Shown here: one piece after another, positions 17,893-26,922 of the stretch
Position numbering within the stretch: position 1 is the first letter of the stretch
Layout of the letters: every line of letters starts with the position of its first letter
Assembly: GCF_900142385.1 (NCBI RefSeq)
Contig: NZ_FRAQ01000001.1
Location: 806,001-870,000, forward strand
DNA length: 64,000 nucleotides
Direction: 5' to 3'
DNA from: Marinobacter antarcticus
GTDB taxonomy: Bacteria; Pseudomonadota; Gammaproteobacteria; Pseudomonadales; Oleiphilaceae
The notes under the pieces: generated by a model
What the model was told of the DNA's origin: nothing
The model's input: only the letters and a program-made list of their open reading frames with translations
The model's database searches: none
Position numbers and translations under genes: made by a program

Positions 17893-18705
17893 TTACCGTT
17901 GGCAACGGGTGCAGTAAACCGTGGATCGGCCGCTCATACGGATTTCTTTCAACGGTGTTTCGCACTCGGTGCAAGGCTCCCCGGCTCGCCCATATACCAG
18001 GAGAGACTGGGCGAAATAGCCCGGCTTGCCGTCGCTGTTGACGAAATCCCGCAGTGTGGTGCCGCCCATCAGAATGGCGGCACTCAGGGTTTCCCGAATG
18101 GCCTCTGCAAGGCGTTGGTAGCGGTCGAGGCTTATGCGCCCTGTCTTGCGTCGGGGATGAATTCCGGCTTTAAACAGGGCTTCATTGGCGTAAATGTTCC
18201 CCACGCCGACAACCACATGGCTGTCCATGATGAAGGATTTTACCGGGGTGTTTTTACTCCGGGATAACCGGAACAGCATCCGGCCGCTGAACTCCGGCGA
18301 CAATGGCTCCGGGCCTAGGCTGGCAATCAGCGGGTGGGTCGCTGCAGAATCAGACCATAACCAGCAGCCAAACCGGCGCGGATCGTTAAAGCGCAGAATA
18401 ACGCCGGAATTCAGCGTAAGGTCGATGTGGTCGTGTGTCACTGCGGGCGTGTTGTCGGTGATGATGCGAAGGCTGCCGGACATGCCCAGATGAATGATGG
18501 CGGTGCCATGATCCAGGTTCAGGAACAGGTATTTCGCCCGCCGATCCACGGTCCGGATAATCTGGCCTTCCATCTGAGCAGCGATGTCCTCAGGCACCGG
18601 CCAGCGCAGTCTGCCATTGCGCACCCTGACACGGGCGATGGTTTGTCCTTCGCAGTAGGGCGCAATACCGCGTCGTGTTGTTTCAACTTCGGGTAATTCG
18701 GGCAC
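17893..18705 (-). CDS. mutM: Formamidopyrimidine-DNA glycosylase
   Basis: Base-excision repair enzyme that removes 8-oxoguanine and formamidopyrimidines and nicks the strand. After removal of Met, the N-terminus [15 protein letters not shown] holds the catalytic Pro and the Glu. The helix-two-turn-helix part includes [19 protein letters not shown], and the C-terminal zinc finger is [20 protein letters not shown] followed by CTRC. The 270-residue length is standard. It is divergent from the desaturase gene across 162 bases. Confidence 0.97.
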   Translation of the reverse strand: MPELPEVETTRRGIAPYCEGQTIARVRVRNGRLRWPVPEDIAAQMEGQIIRTVDRRAKYLFLNLDHGTAIIHLGMSGSLRIITDNTPAVTHDHIDLTLNSGVILRFNDPRRFGCWLWSDSAATHPLIASLGPEPLSPEFSGRMLFRLSRSKNTPVKSFIMDSHVVVGVGNIYANEALFKAGIHPRRKTGRISLDRYQRLAEAIRETLSAAILMGGTTLRDFVNSDGKPGYFAQSLLVYGRAGEPCTECETPLKEIRMSGRSTVYCTRCQR

Positions 18706-18867
18706 GCAGCCAGTCTCCGGTTAAGTATGTGGGGCGTGATGCCGCGCAAGTGTGAACGGTAACAAATTTGCCTTCAAAGGCTGTTGTTCTGGCTAACACC
18801 TGTACGCTAGAGTATGGATACTGGCTCCTTTTTACGGACGCCATGGATTTTGATTTGAGGATTAACT

Positions 18868-20046
18868 ATGTGGTTTAACGGTCTCCTTGACCTGTCGGTG
18901 ATGCAGCTCATTCTGGTTGCTCTGGGTATGACGCACATCACCATTATCGGTGTAACGCTCTACCTTCATCGTCATTCGGCTCACAACTCACTGGATCTGC
19001 ATCCTGCATTGAAGCATTTTTTCCGCTTCTGGTTATGGCTGACTACCGCGCAGAATACCAAAGAATGGACGGCGATCCACCGCAAGCATCACGCCAAGTG
19101 CGAAACGGCAGAGGATCCTCACAGCCCTGTGGTTCTCGGTATAAAGAAGGTTCTATTTGAGGGCGCAGAGCTTTATGCCTCAGCGGCTACGGCTGAGAAT
19201 CTTGAGCGCTACGGCCAGCGCACTCCGGAAGACTGGGTAGAGCGCAACCTGTACAGCCGTTATAGGATGTTGGGCATAACGCTGATGGCAGTCATTAATC
19301 TGGCGCTATTTGGCGTGCACGGTATCTGGATCTGGGCCGTGCAGATGGTCTGGATACCCTTCTGGGCTGCCGGCGTAGTGAACGGTGTTGGTCACTGGAT
19401 GGGCTACCGTAATTTTGAGTGTGCTGATAACGCCCGCAATATTTCCCCGTTGGGACTCCTGATTGGCGGTGAAGAGCTGCACAACAATCACCACACCTAT
19501 CCGAATTCATCCAAGCTCTCGCGTCGATGGTACGAAGTGGATGTTGGCTGGGGCTACATTCGCCTGTTTCAGCTGTTCGGCCTTGCCAAACCCAAAGGGT
19601 ATCGCCCGATTGCTCACTATGTGCCGGGCAAGCAGGATATGGATGTCGAAACCGTGCAGGCTATTGCCAACAACCGTTTTGATATTATGCGTCAATATCG
19701 CAAGCGGGTAATGGAGCCAGTCTTGCGCCAGCAAAAGAACCTGATGGATGATGAGATCCGTCCCCGTTATCGCAAGCTCAAGCAACTTCTCTCACGGGAA
19801 GTAACCTTGATCAAGCCAAGGGAAAAGGAAACATTGGAGTCTGTTCTTGAGAGTAACGCGGTCTTGCGCCAGATTTACGAGAAGAGTCATGAGTTACAGG
19901 TGCTCTGGCGCCAGCGTGGGCTCAAGCCCCAGGATAAACTGCAGGTTCTGATGGAGTGGTGCAAAGAGGCAGAGGCCAGTGGCATCCGGTACCTGGAAGA
20001 GTTTGCGGTCCATTTGCGGGCGTACTCTCTGCGACCAGCTGCGTGA
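18868..20046 (+). CDS. Acyl-CoA/fatty acid desaturase (membrane, delta-9 type)
   Basis: Integral-membrane di-iron desaturase that introduces a double bond into a fatty acyl chain. The three histidine boxes are visible: HRHSAH at about residue 34, HRKHH at about 71 and HNNHH at about 205. Hydrophobic segments lie before and between them. The 392-residue product has a C-terminal extension of about 120 charged, helical residues beyond the desaturase core (from about residue 270), which is longer than the minimal family and typical of this subgroup as I recall it. A strong terminator follows. The substrate is inferred from the family. Confidence 0.9.
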   Translation: MWFNGLLDLSVMQLILVALGMTHITIIGVTLYLHRHSAHNSLDLHPALKHFFRFWLWLTTAQNTKEWTAIHRKHHAKCETAEDPHSPVVLGIKKVLFEGAELYASAATAENLERYGQRTPEDWVERNLYSRYRMLGITLMAVINLALFGVHGIWIWAVQMVWIPFWAAGVVNGVGHWMGYRNFECADNARNISPLGLLIGGEELHNNHHTYPNSSKLSRRWYEVDVGWGYIRLFQLFGLAKPKGYRPIAHYVPGKQDMDVETVQAIANNRFDIMRQYRKRVMEPVLRQQKNLMDDEIRPRYRKLKQLLSREVTLIKPREKETLESVLESNAVLRQIYEKSHELQVLWRQRGLKPQDKLQVLMEWCKEAEASGIRYLEEFAVHLRAYSLRPAA

Positions 20047-20096
20047 ATCACCGGACCCTTTAGCCGGAGCTGAATCCCGCTTCGCATCTGGTCTGT

Positions 20097-20123
20097 AAAA
20101 AGCCCGCGTTTGCGGGCTTTTTT
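20097..20123. terminator. Bidirectional intrinsic terminator
   Basis: Stem GCCCGC/GCGGGC with a GTTT loop, flanked by an A-run and a T-run (20097-20123), so it can stop transcripts from both sides. It lies between the convergent desaturase gene and rsmD. Confidence 0.9.
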
Positions 20124-20135
20124 GTTACTCTTTTT

Positions 20136-20810
20136 TCACTCTGCCTCTTCGGTGTTTTCGCCATCGCTAATGTGGGCCACCCGGTACAGACAATAAGTAA
20201 CCTGTCCGGCGGTTTTCTGGCGCTGCAGCTGCCAGTTGGCGGGCGCAGCCGGCGCGGTGATCTCACTCTCATGCTCCACATAGACCCAACCGCCGGGCTT
20301 CACCCAGCCCTGAGCCTCCAGCAGCGGAAACAGAGTGGTCAGCCAGCCCTGCCGGAACGGTGGGTCCATGAAGACAATATCGAACGGTTGTCGTGTTCGC
20401 TGGCTAAGGTAGGTGTCGACGTTGGTGCACACCACAGTGCCGGACTCGGAGCCGAGCAGCCGAAGGTTATCCCGTAAAGCTTCTGCCAGAGCGCCATTGT
20501 TGTCGACCAGAGTGGCATGGGAGGCGCCTCTGGAGAGTGTTTCCAGTCCCAGCGCGCCGGAGCCGGAAAACAGATCCAGGCAGTCACTTCCCGCCAAGTG
20601 AAATGAAAGCCAGTTAAACAGGGTTTCCCGTGTGCGTGCCGGAGTCGGGCGCACGCCGCCAGCATCAGGAAAACGGAGCTTCCGGCTACGCCAGTCACCA
20701 CCAATTATGCGCAGTTCGCCTGCAGCACTTTGATTCCGGCTCTGCTCCCGGGCTGTTCCCTTGGAAGGCTTGTTTGATAGGCGCGGGCCTGTGGGTCTTC
20801 TGCGTGTCAT
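20136..20810 (-). CDS. rsmD: 16S rRNA (guanine(966)-N(2))-methyltransferase
   Basis: S-adenosylmethionine-dependent enzyme that methylates G966 of 16S rRNA. The family start RIIGGDWRSRKLRFPD follows a basic N-terminal tail of about 30 residues. The cofactor motif is CLDLFSGSGALGLETLSRGA and the catalytic motif is DIVFMDPPF. The product is 224 residues. It is divergent from ftsY, a very common gammaproteobacterial arrangement. Confidence 0.95.
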   Translation of the reverse strand: MTRRRPTGPRLSNKPSKGTAREQSRNQSAAGELRIIGGDWRSRKLRFPDAGGVRPTPARTRETLFNWLSFHLAGSDCLDLFSGSGALGLETLSRGASHATLVDNNGALAEALRDNLRLLGSESGTVVCTNVDTYLSQRTRQPFDIVFMDPPFRQGWLTTLFPLLEAQGWVKPGGWVYVEHESEITAPAAPANWQLQRQKTAGQVTYCLYRVAHISDGENTEEAE

Positions 20811-20895
20811 GTCGTTAGCTCCGGCAGCGGATCACGGTCACTTTGTGTGGCGTATCTTAGCGGAAACTGTACCTCCCATGATAATCCACGCGATC

Positions 20896-20924
20896 CTCAC
20901 TTCCTGGGGACAGTCTGCTAGAAT
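20896..20924 (+). promoter_or_regulatory. Candidate extended -10 promoter of ftsY
   Basis: TAGAAT at 20919-20924 is preceded by TGC, forming an extended -10 element, with a weak -35 (CTCACT) 17 bases upstream. It stands about 45 bases before the ftsY start in the rsmD/ftsY divergent region. Confidence 0.4.
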
Positions 20925-20969
20925 GTGCGCTCTATTTGTCCCGCCCATTCAGACTGATGGTATGACTTT

Positions 20970-22187
20970 ATGATGGCAGAGTGGATTTCAATCGGCCTTT
21001 TGGCCCTTCTTGTGCTCGTGTTTGTTCTGGATATTGCCAGCAATCGCCGCCGTGTGCCGCGGCCGAAACCTGTGCCCCAGCGCAAACCGGAGGCCGTGAA
21101 AGGTCCTGAACCCGCGGTATCAGTTGAGAAGAAAGCCACAGAAACCGCCCCCGAGCCCGCACCTGCGGAGGCCGCCGAAGTACCTGCCGCCGTTGAGCCG
21201 CAGGCTGAGCCAAAGCCCGCGCCTGAGCCGGAAACGGTTCCGGAGCCTGAGTCTGAACTCACGCCCCAGGTCAGTGTTTTTGAACGTATCAAGCAGGGCC
21301 TGGGCAAAACCCGTGCAAGTCTGACCGGCGGTATGGCGGACATATTTTCCGTTGGCAAGAAAATCGACGAAGAGCTGCTGGAAGAAATCGAAACCACACT
21401 GCTGATGGCGGATGTGGGCGTGACCGCCACTTCGGAAATTATTGAATCCCTCACCGACAAGCTTCAGCGCAATCAGCTCAAGGATGGTGAAGCGTTGCGC
21501 AAGGCCTTGCGTGACGAGCTGCAGGGTCTGCTCAAGGATGTCACCAAGCCGCTAACGATTGATGCGGGGAAAAAGCCCTATGTAATTCTCATGGTCGGCG
21601 TAAATGGCGTAGGCAAGACCACCACCATTGGTAAGCTCACCAAGAAGTTCCAGAGCGAAGGCAAATCGGTCATGTTGGCGGCTGGCGATACTTTCCGTGC
21701 TGCTGCCGTCGAGCAGTTGCAGGTCTGGGGGGAGCGTAATAACGTTCCGGTTGTGGCCCAGCACACAGGTGCTGACAGCGCATCGGTGATTTTTGACGCG
21801 ATCCAGTCGGGCAAGTCTCGCGGCGTAGACGTGGTGATTGCCGACACTGCGGGCCGACTGCAAAACAAAGACAACCTGATGGGCGAACTGGAAAAGGTTG
21901 TCCGGGTGATGAAAAAACTGGATGACACCGCTCCCCATGAAGTGATGCTGGTGCTGGATGCCGGCACGGGGCAGAACGCTCTGAGCCAGGCCCAGGTGTT
22001 CCAGAAGGTCGTTGGCGTAAGCGGCATTACCTTAACGAAACTGGACGGCACAGCCAAAGGAGGTATCGTGTTCGCCATTGCCCGCCAGTTGCAGCTTCCC
22101 ATTCGCTTTATCGGCGTTGGCGAGCAGGTTGATGACCTGCGCAGCTTTGATGCTGAAACCTTTGTGGATGCGTTGTTTGCCGAATAA
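20970..22187 (+). CDS. ftsY: Signal recognition particle receptor FtsY
   Basis: GTPase that docks the SRP-ribosome complex at the inner membrane. It has a short hydrophobic N-terminus (WISIGLLALLVLVFVLDIA), then an acidic, Pro/Glu/Ala-rich A domain to about residue 90, then the NG domain. G motifs are GVNGVGKTTTIGKL, ADTAGRLQNKDNLM and ITLTKLDGTAKGG. The 405-residue product fits the gammaproteobacterial size. It starts the ftsY-ftsE-ftsX cluster; the codon after ATG 20970 is also ATG, so the exact start may be one codon later. Confidence 0.96.
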   Translation: MMAEWISIGLLALLVLVFVLDIASNRRRVPRPKPVPQRKPEAVKGPEPAVSVEKKATETAPEPAPAEAAEVPAAVEPQAEPKPAPEPETVPEPESELTPQVSVFERIKQGLGKTRASLTGGMADIFSVGKKIDEELLEEIETTLLMADVGVTATSEIIESLTDKLQRNQLKDGEALRKALRDELQGLLKDVTKPLTIDAGKKPYVILMVGVNGVGKTTTIGKLTKKFQSEGKSVMLAAGDTFRAAAVEQLQVWGERNNVPVVAQHTGADSASVIFDAIQSGKSRGVDVVIADTAGRLQNKDNLMGELEKVVRVMKKLDDTAPHEVMLVLDAGTGQNALSQAQVFQKVVGVSGITLTKLDGTAKGGIVFAIARQLQLPIRFIGVGEQVDDLRSFDAETFVDALFAE

Positions 22188-22214
22188 TCCGGCTTTGTGG
22201 AGCAGTAGCCCGCC

Positions 22215-22904
22215 ATGATCGAATTCCGTCAGGTTACCAAGCGGTATGACAGTGACCATACCGCACTGCGCCAGGTGAATTTTCACCTGGATCGCGGTGA
22301 GCTGGCGTTTTTGACCGGGCATTCCGGTGCGGGCAAAAGTACGTTGCTGAAACTGCTCATGGTTATGGAGCGGCCCAGTGCCGGCGAAGTGGTAGTCGGT
22401 GGTCAGGTGCTCAATCGCCTGCCGAGGCGACAGATTCCCTATATTCGGCGGCACATCGGCGTGGTGTTCCAGAATCACCAGTTGCTTTTTGACCGTACCG
22501 TGTTTGATAACGTCGCTATGCCGCTGGAAGTGATGGGCGTCTCTCCCCGCGACGTGGGCCGTCGGGTTCGGGCGGCGCTGGATAAAGTTGGCCTGCTCAG
22601 CAAGGAAAAAATGAACCCCTTGCAGTTGTCCGGTGGTGAGCAGCAGCGCGTCGGCATTGCCCGCGCGGTGGTCAACAAGCCACCGTTACTGCTGGCGGAT
22701 GAGCCTACGGGTAATCTGGATCCGAAGCTGTCCGCAGACATCATGAATCTGTTTGCCCAGTTCAGCCAGGTAGGTGTAACCGTGCTGATCGCCAGTCACG
22801 ACCTTGCTCTGATCAACGAAATGGGCCGGCGCACACTGACGCTGGATCATGGCAATCTGATTGCCGGCGGTAAGCCGTTGCAGGGAGGTTCCGTTGGCCG
22901 CTGA
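22215..22904 (+). CDS. ftsE: Cell division ATP-binding protein FtsE
   Basis: ABC-type ATPase that works with FtsX to activate peptidoglycan hydrolysis at the septum. It has Walker [15 protein letters not shown], the signature [16 protein letters not shown], and Walker [16 protein letters not shown]. The 229-residue length is slightly above the typical 220. It begins 27 bases after ftsY and its end overlaps the ftsX start. Confidence 0.96.
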   Translation: MIEFRQVTKRYDSDHTALRQVNFHLDRGELAFLTGHSGAGKSTLLKLLMVMERPSAGEVVVGGQVLNRLPRRQIPYIRRHIGVVFQNHQLLFDRTVFDNVAMPLEVMGVSPRDVGRRVRAALDKVGLLSKEKMNPLQLSGGEQQRVGIARAVVNKPPLLLADEPTGNLDPKLSADIMNLFAQFSQVGVTVLIASHDLALINEMGRRTLTLDHGNLIAGGKPLQGGSVGR

Positions 22905-23907
22905 TCCTTCATCCCGATCCCGCAAACCAGATCCTGCACGGGGAGCCAGAGTCTCCCGGTCGCCCTGGCGCGCGCAGGCAGAATCCTACTTTATCCATCA
23001 CCGGAAAGTGGCCCGCGACAGTGCTGACCGCATGTGGCGAACGCCAGTAGCAAGCCTGATGACCTGGACTGTTATGGGTGTTGCTCTGGCTTTGCCAGTT
23101 GCACTCTTGCTGTTGTTAACGAGCCTTCAGGGTGTCAGTGCCGGCTGGGAGAGCAGTGCCCGTGTAACTGCCTACATGAAGCTGGACGCCAGTCTTGAGA
23201 AGACCCGTGAGTTGGCGAGCGAAATCAGGGCAGATGGCCGTGTAGCCGAGCTGGAGCTGATTGATCGGGATCGCGCTCTGGCAGAGTTTCGGGCCTCATC
23301 GGGGCTTGATGACGCGCTGGATTATCTGGAAGAGAACCCTTTGCCCCATACGCTGCTTGTCACTCCCGAGGAGAGCGCCCGATCCGCAGACGGTGTGGCG
23401 GGCTTGGTGACGTTTATTGAGGGTATGGACGGCGTAGAGCGGGTTCAAGTGGATCTCGGCTGGCTGCAACGCCTCAACGCCATGACAGACCTGCTTGCTC
23501 GAGCCGTATGGGCGCTGGCAATACTGCTGGCCGCGGCCGTGGTGTTAGTGATCGGGAACACCGTAAGACTGTCCATTGAAAGCCGCCGTGATGAAATTCT
23601 GGTGGCCAAACTGGTTGGTGGCACAGATGGCTTTGTGCGCCGGCCGTTTCTTTACACGGGCGCCTGGTTTGGTCTGGGTGGCGGCGTTGTTGCATGGATA
23701 CTGCTGCAGCTTTCCCTGTGGTGGCTGAGTGGGCCTGTTGAACGTCTTGCCGGGCTGTATCGTAGTGATTTCTCCCTTAACGGCCTGAGCATTGACGGTG
23801 CGCTTGCATTGATTATTGCAGCGATGCTGCTAGGCTGGCTAGGCGCCTGGGTTGCGGTAAAGCGCCACCTGGATGACATTGAGCCGGGTGAAATTGCCGG
23901 CGGCTGA
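22894..23907 (+). CDS. ftsX: Cell division permease-like protein FtsX
   Basis: Four-helix inner-membrane partner of FtsE. The first membrane segment is TVMGVALALPVALLLLLTSL. A periplasmic domain of about 100 residues follows, and three further segments lie in the C-terminal half (WALAILLAAAVVLVIGNTV, a second in the WFGLGGGVVAWILLQLSLWW region, and ALALIIAAMLLGWLGAWVAV). I chose the TTG at 22894 because GGGAGG stands six bases upstream; no ATG or GTG with a good ribosome site lies nearby. The overlap with ftsE is 11 bases, indicating coupling. Confidence 0.92.
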   Translation: MAADPSSRSRKPDPARGARVSRSPWRAQAESYFIHHRKVARDSADRMWRTPVASLMTWTVMGVALALPVALLLLLTSLQGVSAGWESSARVTAYMKLDASLEKTRELASEIRADGRVAELELIDRDRALAEFRASSGLDDALDYLEENPLPHTLLVTPEESARSADGVAGLVTFIEGMDGVERVQVDLGWLQRLNAMTDLLARAVWALAILLAAAVVLVIGNTVRLSIESRRDEILVAKLVGGTDGFVRRPFLYTGAWFGLGGGVVAWILLQLSLWWLSGPVERLAGLYRSDFSLNGLSIDGALALIIAAMLLGWLGAWVAVKRHLDDIEPGEIAGG

Positions 23908-24029
23908 TGATCCGGATAGCGGTAAGACCGTATTGAAACTGAAGCTTGTTCCGGGGTAGCTTCTTAAGTAGAAAAGGTCAGGGTGGATTTCCCATTTTGT
24001 TGATTTAAAACGTTTTACTGGGAAGTTCG

Positions 24030-24057
24030 GGAACTTTTACGGTTCTTGGCGGTCTAA
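24030..24057 (+). promoter_or_regulatory. Candidate sigma-E (RpoE) promoter of rpoH
   Basis: GGAACTT at 24030-24036 and TCTAA at 24053-24057 are separated by 16 bases, which closely matches the extracytoplasmic sigma-E consensus and the Escherichia coli rpoH P3 arrangement (GAACTT, 16 bases, TCTGA). It is about 50 bases upstream of the rpoH ATG. Confidence 0.65.
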
Positions 24058-24075
24058 TCTTTATTCGTATATATT
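24046..24075 (+). promoter_or_regulatory. Candidate sigma-70 promoter of rpoH
   Basis: TTGGCG (24046-24051) and TATATT (24070-24075) are 18 bases apart, a fair sigma-70 match that overlaps the sigma-E-type element. Two overlapping promoters of different sigma classes would fit known rpoH control. Confidence 0.45.
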
Positions 24076-24104
24076 ATGCGATCGTCAGGTTCGGAGGTTA
24101 AAGC

Positions 24105-24965
24105 ATGGGTACGAGCTTACAGCTCATTGAAAGACTGGTTCCGGGCGCCAATCTCGAGGCTTACATACAGGCCGCGAGTCGCATACCGGTGCTGACAGTG
24201 GAAGAAGAGCAGGAGCTGGCGGGGCGTCTTTATTACGATGAAGACGTAGACGCCGCCCGTCAGATGGTTCTGTCTCACCTGCGTTTTGTGATTCACATTG
24301 CCCGTAGCTATTCAGGTTATGGCCTGGCGCAGGCAGACTTGATTCAGGAAGGCAACGTGGGCCTGATGAAGGCCGTCAAGCGCTTCAACCCGGAATACGG
24401 TGTCCGGCTGGTTTCCTTTGCCGTGCACTGGATCAAGGCGGAAATTCACGAGTTCATTCTGCGCAACTGGCGCATTGTGAAAGTGGCGACCACCAAGTCC
24501 CAGCGTAAACTGTTCTTCAATTTACGCAGCCAGAAGAAAAAGCTGGCCTGGTTGAGCCACGCCGAGTTGCACGCGGTAGCAGAGGACCTGGGAGTCGAGC
24601 CAAGAGTAGTGCGGGAAATGGAAGGCCGTTTGTCTTCCCATGACACTGCCTTTGATGGTCCTATGGATGATGACGACGATAGCGCCTACAAAGCGCCGGC
24701 GTATTATCTGGAAGACCGCCGCAGCGATCCGGCCGTTCAGCTTGAAAATTCAGACTGGACTGAGGATTCCAACGGCCGGTTGATGCAGGCGCTGGAAATG
24801 CTTGATGAACGTAGCCAGGATATTCTGCGTGAGCGCTGGTTGTCCGAGAGCAAAGCAACGCTTCACCAGTTGGCCGACAAGTACGGTATCTCTGCCGAGC
24901 GTATTCGCCAGCTTGAAAAGAATGCGATGAAAAAGATCCGGGTGCAGATGTCTGAAGCTGCCTGA
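24105..24965 (+). CDS. rpoH: RNA polymerase sigma-32 factor RpoH
   Basis: Heat-shock sigma factor. The diagnostic RpoH box QRKLFFNLR is present (about residue 138), with region 2 motifs [20 protein letters not shown] and [18 protein letters not shown] and a region 4.2 helix-turn-helix near [20 protein letters not shown]. The 286-residue length is standard. It follows ftsX by 197 bases with its own promoter elements and is closed by a strong terminator. Position after ftsYEX is conserved in gammaproteobacteria. Confidence 0.98.
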   Translation: MGTSLQLIERLVPGANLEAYIQAASRIPVLTVEEEQELAGRLYYDEDVDAARQMVLSHLRFVIHIARSYSGYGLAQADLIQEGNVGLMKAVKRFNPEYGVRLVSFAVHWIKAEIHEFILRNWRIVKVATTKSQRKLFFNLRSQKKKLAWLSHAELHAVAEDLGVEPRVVREMEGRLSSHDTAFDGPMDDDDDSAYKAPAYYLEDRRSDPAVQLENSDWTEDSNGRLMQALEMLDERSQDILRERWLSESKATLHQLADKYGISAERIRQLEKNAMKKIRVQMSEAA

Positions 24966-24992
24966 TTAAGCTGTTCAGTCGGACGTGTTCTG

Positions 24993-25028
24993 AAAACGCC
25001 ACCACCGTTAAGGTTGGTGGCGTTTTTG
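24993..25028 (+). terminator. Intrinsic terminator of rpoH
   Basis: Stem CGCCACCA (24997-25004) with TGGTGGCG (25015-25022), flanked by AAAA upstream and TTTTT downstream. It ends about 60 bases after the rpoH stop. Confidence 0.9.
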
Positions 25029-25122
25029 TTTGTATAATCTGTATCTTATAGTTCGGTGCAGGAAGGAATTGGAAAGGCCAGCCCAATTCCTGCTTCCCGA
25101 TGCTTGATAAAGGTCCGCTAAC

Positions 25123-26034
25123 ATGACAAAAAAACCACCCCATATTGCTTTCCTGGGTATCGGCCTGATGGGCTCCCCGATGGCCCGCAATCTGCTCGAT
25201 GCCGGCTTTCCCATGACATTGTGGAACCGCACGGCCAGCAAGTGCGAGCCGTTTGCCGACGAGGCAACGATCGTCAGCAACCCTGCTGAGGCCGTGCGAA
25301 CTGCGGATGTTGTTATCACCATGTTGGAAAACAGCGATGTGGTGGAGCAGGTGATGATTACGCAAGGTACGATGGAGGCCGCGAAGCTGGGCGCTCTGGT
25401 GATTGATATGAGCTCCATTCAGCCGTCTGTGGCTCGCCGCCACGCTGCTCTTGCGGCGGGAAAAGGCGTAGGTTATGTGGATGCGCCGGTTTCCGGTGGC
25501 ACTCTTGGTGCTCAAGAAGCACGATTGAGCATCATGGCGGGCGGTTCGGAGGAAGATGTTCTCCGCGCGCGACCGGTGTTTGAGGCACTGGGGAAGTGCA
25601 CGAGGATTGGGCCTGTGGGGACCGGTCAGCTTGCCAAGCTGGCTAACCAGGCGATTGTCGGGATTACCATCGGGGCGGTATCTGAAGCCCTGCTGCTGGC
25701 CGCCAAGGGCGGTGCGGATCCCGCGGCAGTGCGTGAGGCGCTGATGGGCGGCTTTGCTGGTAGCCGGATTCTGGAGCTGCACGGTCAGCGCATGATTGAC
25801 CGGAATTTTGCCCCGGGTGCGCCTGCCCGTATCCAGCTAAAGGATCTGCGAATGATTCTGGATGAAGCCCGCGCAGAGGGATTAACGCTGCCGCTGGCGC
25901 AACAGGTGCATAATGAGTACTTGTCTTTGGTTGCTAATGGCCACAGCGATGCTGATCACAGCGGTCTGCTGCTGGAGCTGGAGCATGTTAACGGAACCCG
26001 CCTTGGTGTCGCTGCCCCGGGCCCGAAGGAGTAA
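25123..26034 (+). CDS. Tartronate semialdehyde reductase / 3-hydroxyisobutyrate dehydrogenase family
   Basis: NAD(P)-dependent beta-hydroxyacid dehydrogenase of 303 residues. It has a Rossmann motif AFLGIGLMGSPMARNLL, the substrate-binding signature YVDAPVSGGTLGAQEARLSI, and the catalytic lysine in TGQLAKLANQAIVGI. The next gene encodes a hydroxypyruvate isomerase six bases downstream. That makes 2-hydroxy-3-oxopropionate reductase (GlxR, glyoxylate assimilation) the best guess over 3-hydroxyisobutyrate dehydrogenase. No glyoxylate carboligase gene is adjacent, so the pathway role is inferred from the pairing. Confidence 0.85.
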   Translation: MTKKPPHIAFLGIGLMGSPMARNLLDAGFPMTLWNRTASKCEPFADEATIVSNPAEAVRTADVVITMLENSDVVEQVMITQGTMEAAKLGALVIDMSSIQPSVARRHAALAAGKGVGYVDAPVSGGTLGAQEARLSIMAGGSEEDVLRARPVFEALGKCTRIGPVGTGQLAKLANQAIVGITIGAVSEALLLAAKGGADPAAVREALMGGFAGSRILELHGQRMIDRNFAPGAPARIQLKDLRMILDEARAEGLTLPLAQQVHNEYLSLVANGHSDADHSGLLLELEHVNGTRLGVAAPGPKE

Positions 26035-26040
26035 TCGGCT

Positions 26041-26814
26041 ATGCCCCGTTTTGCTGCCAATCTGTCGATGCTGTTTACCGAAGTGCCGTTTACCGAGCGC
26101 TTTGCCAAAGCGGCTGAGGCCGGATTTACCGGCGTAGAGTATCTGTTTCCCTATGCCTGGCCAAAAGAGGTGCTCATTAGTGCGCTGCAAGACAACGCTC
26201 TTACTCAGGTTCTGTTCAACTTGCCTGCGGGTGACTGGGATGCCGGAGAGCGCGGCATTGCCTGTCTGCCGGAACGGGTCGATGAGTTTCGTGATGGAGT
26301 GTATCAGGCCATCGAATATGCCCGGGCGCTTGGTTGCAAGCGGGTGAACTGTCTGGCGGGTCTGAAGCCGGTCGATCTGGATGAAGAAACAGCCTGGCAA
26401 ACGCTGGTTGCCAATGTCGCATGGGCGGCTGACAAGCTGGTGGATGAAGATATAACACTGTGTCTGGAAGCCATTAATTCGCGGGTCGATATGCCCAGGT
26501 TTTTCCTTGATACGTCCGATAAGGTCATGGCACTGATCGAGGAAGTTGATGCCGATAACCTGCGCCTGCAGTACGACATCTACCACATGCAGATTATGCA
26601 GGGCGACCTCGTGCGCTCCATGGAGTGCCTGTTGCCGTGGATTGGCCACATCCAGTTTGCGGATAATCCGGGCCGGCATGAGCCGGGAACCGGTGAGATT
26701 AACTTTTCGAATGTTTTCTCAGCCATAGACAAAATGGATTATGACGGCTGGGTAAGCGCGGAATATCTGCCCTCCGGCGTTACAGCAGAAAGCCTGCACT
26801 GGCTGCCTGCATAG
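26041..26814 (+). CDS. hyi: Hydroxypyruvate isomerase
   Basis: TIM-barrel isomerase interconverting hydroxypyruvate and tartronate semialdehyde. The 257-residue product opens MPRFAANLSMLFTEVPF, carries TLCLEAINSRVDMPRFFLD with a likely metal-binding Glu, then LQYDIYHMQIMQGDL and IGHIQFADNPGRHEPGTGEI, all typical of the Hyi group of the AP-endonuclease-2-like barrels. It begins six bases after the reductase stop, so the two are almost certainly co-transcribed. Confidence 0.92.
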   Translation: MPRFAANLSMLFTEVPFTERFAKAAEAGFTGVEYLFPYAWPKEVLISALQDNALTQVLFNLPAGDWDAGERGIACLPERVDEFRDGVYQAIEYARALGCKRVNCLAGLKPVDLDEETAWQTLVANVAWAADKLVDEDITLCLEAINSRVDMPRFFLDTSDKVMALIEEVDADNLRLQYDIYHMQIMQGDLVRSMECLLPWIGHIQFADNPGRHEPGTGEINFSNVFSAIDKMDYDGWVSAEYLPSGVTAESLHWLPA

Positions 26815-26922
26815 AGCTGACCGTCGCCATTGGCGACACCCTCTTACAAGATCGTAACTGGCCGGTGTCACGAGTTATTCGTACTCTGTTGTTAAGTTAA
26901 TTCGTTATTGGGAGGGGATCCG

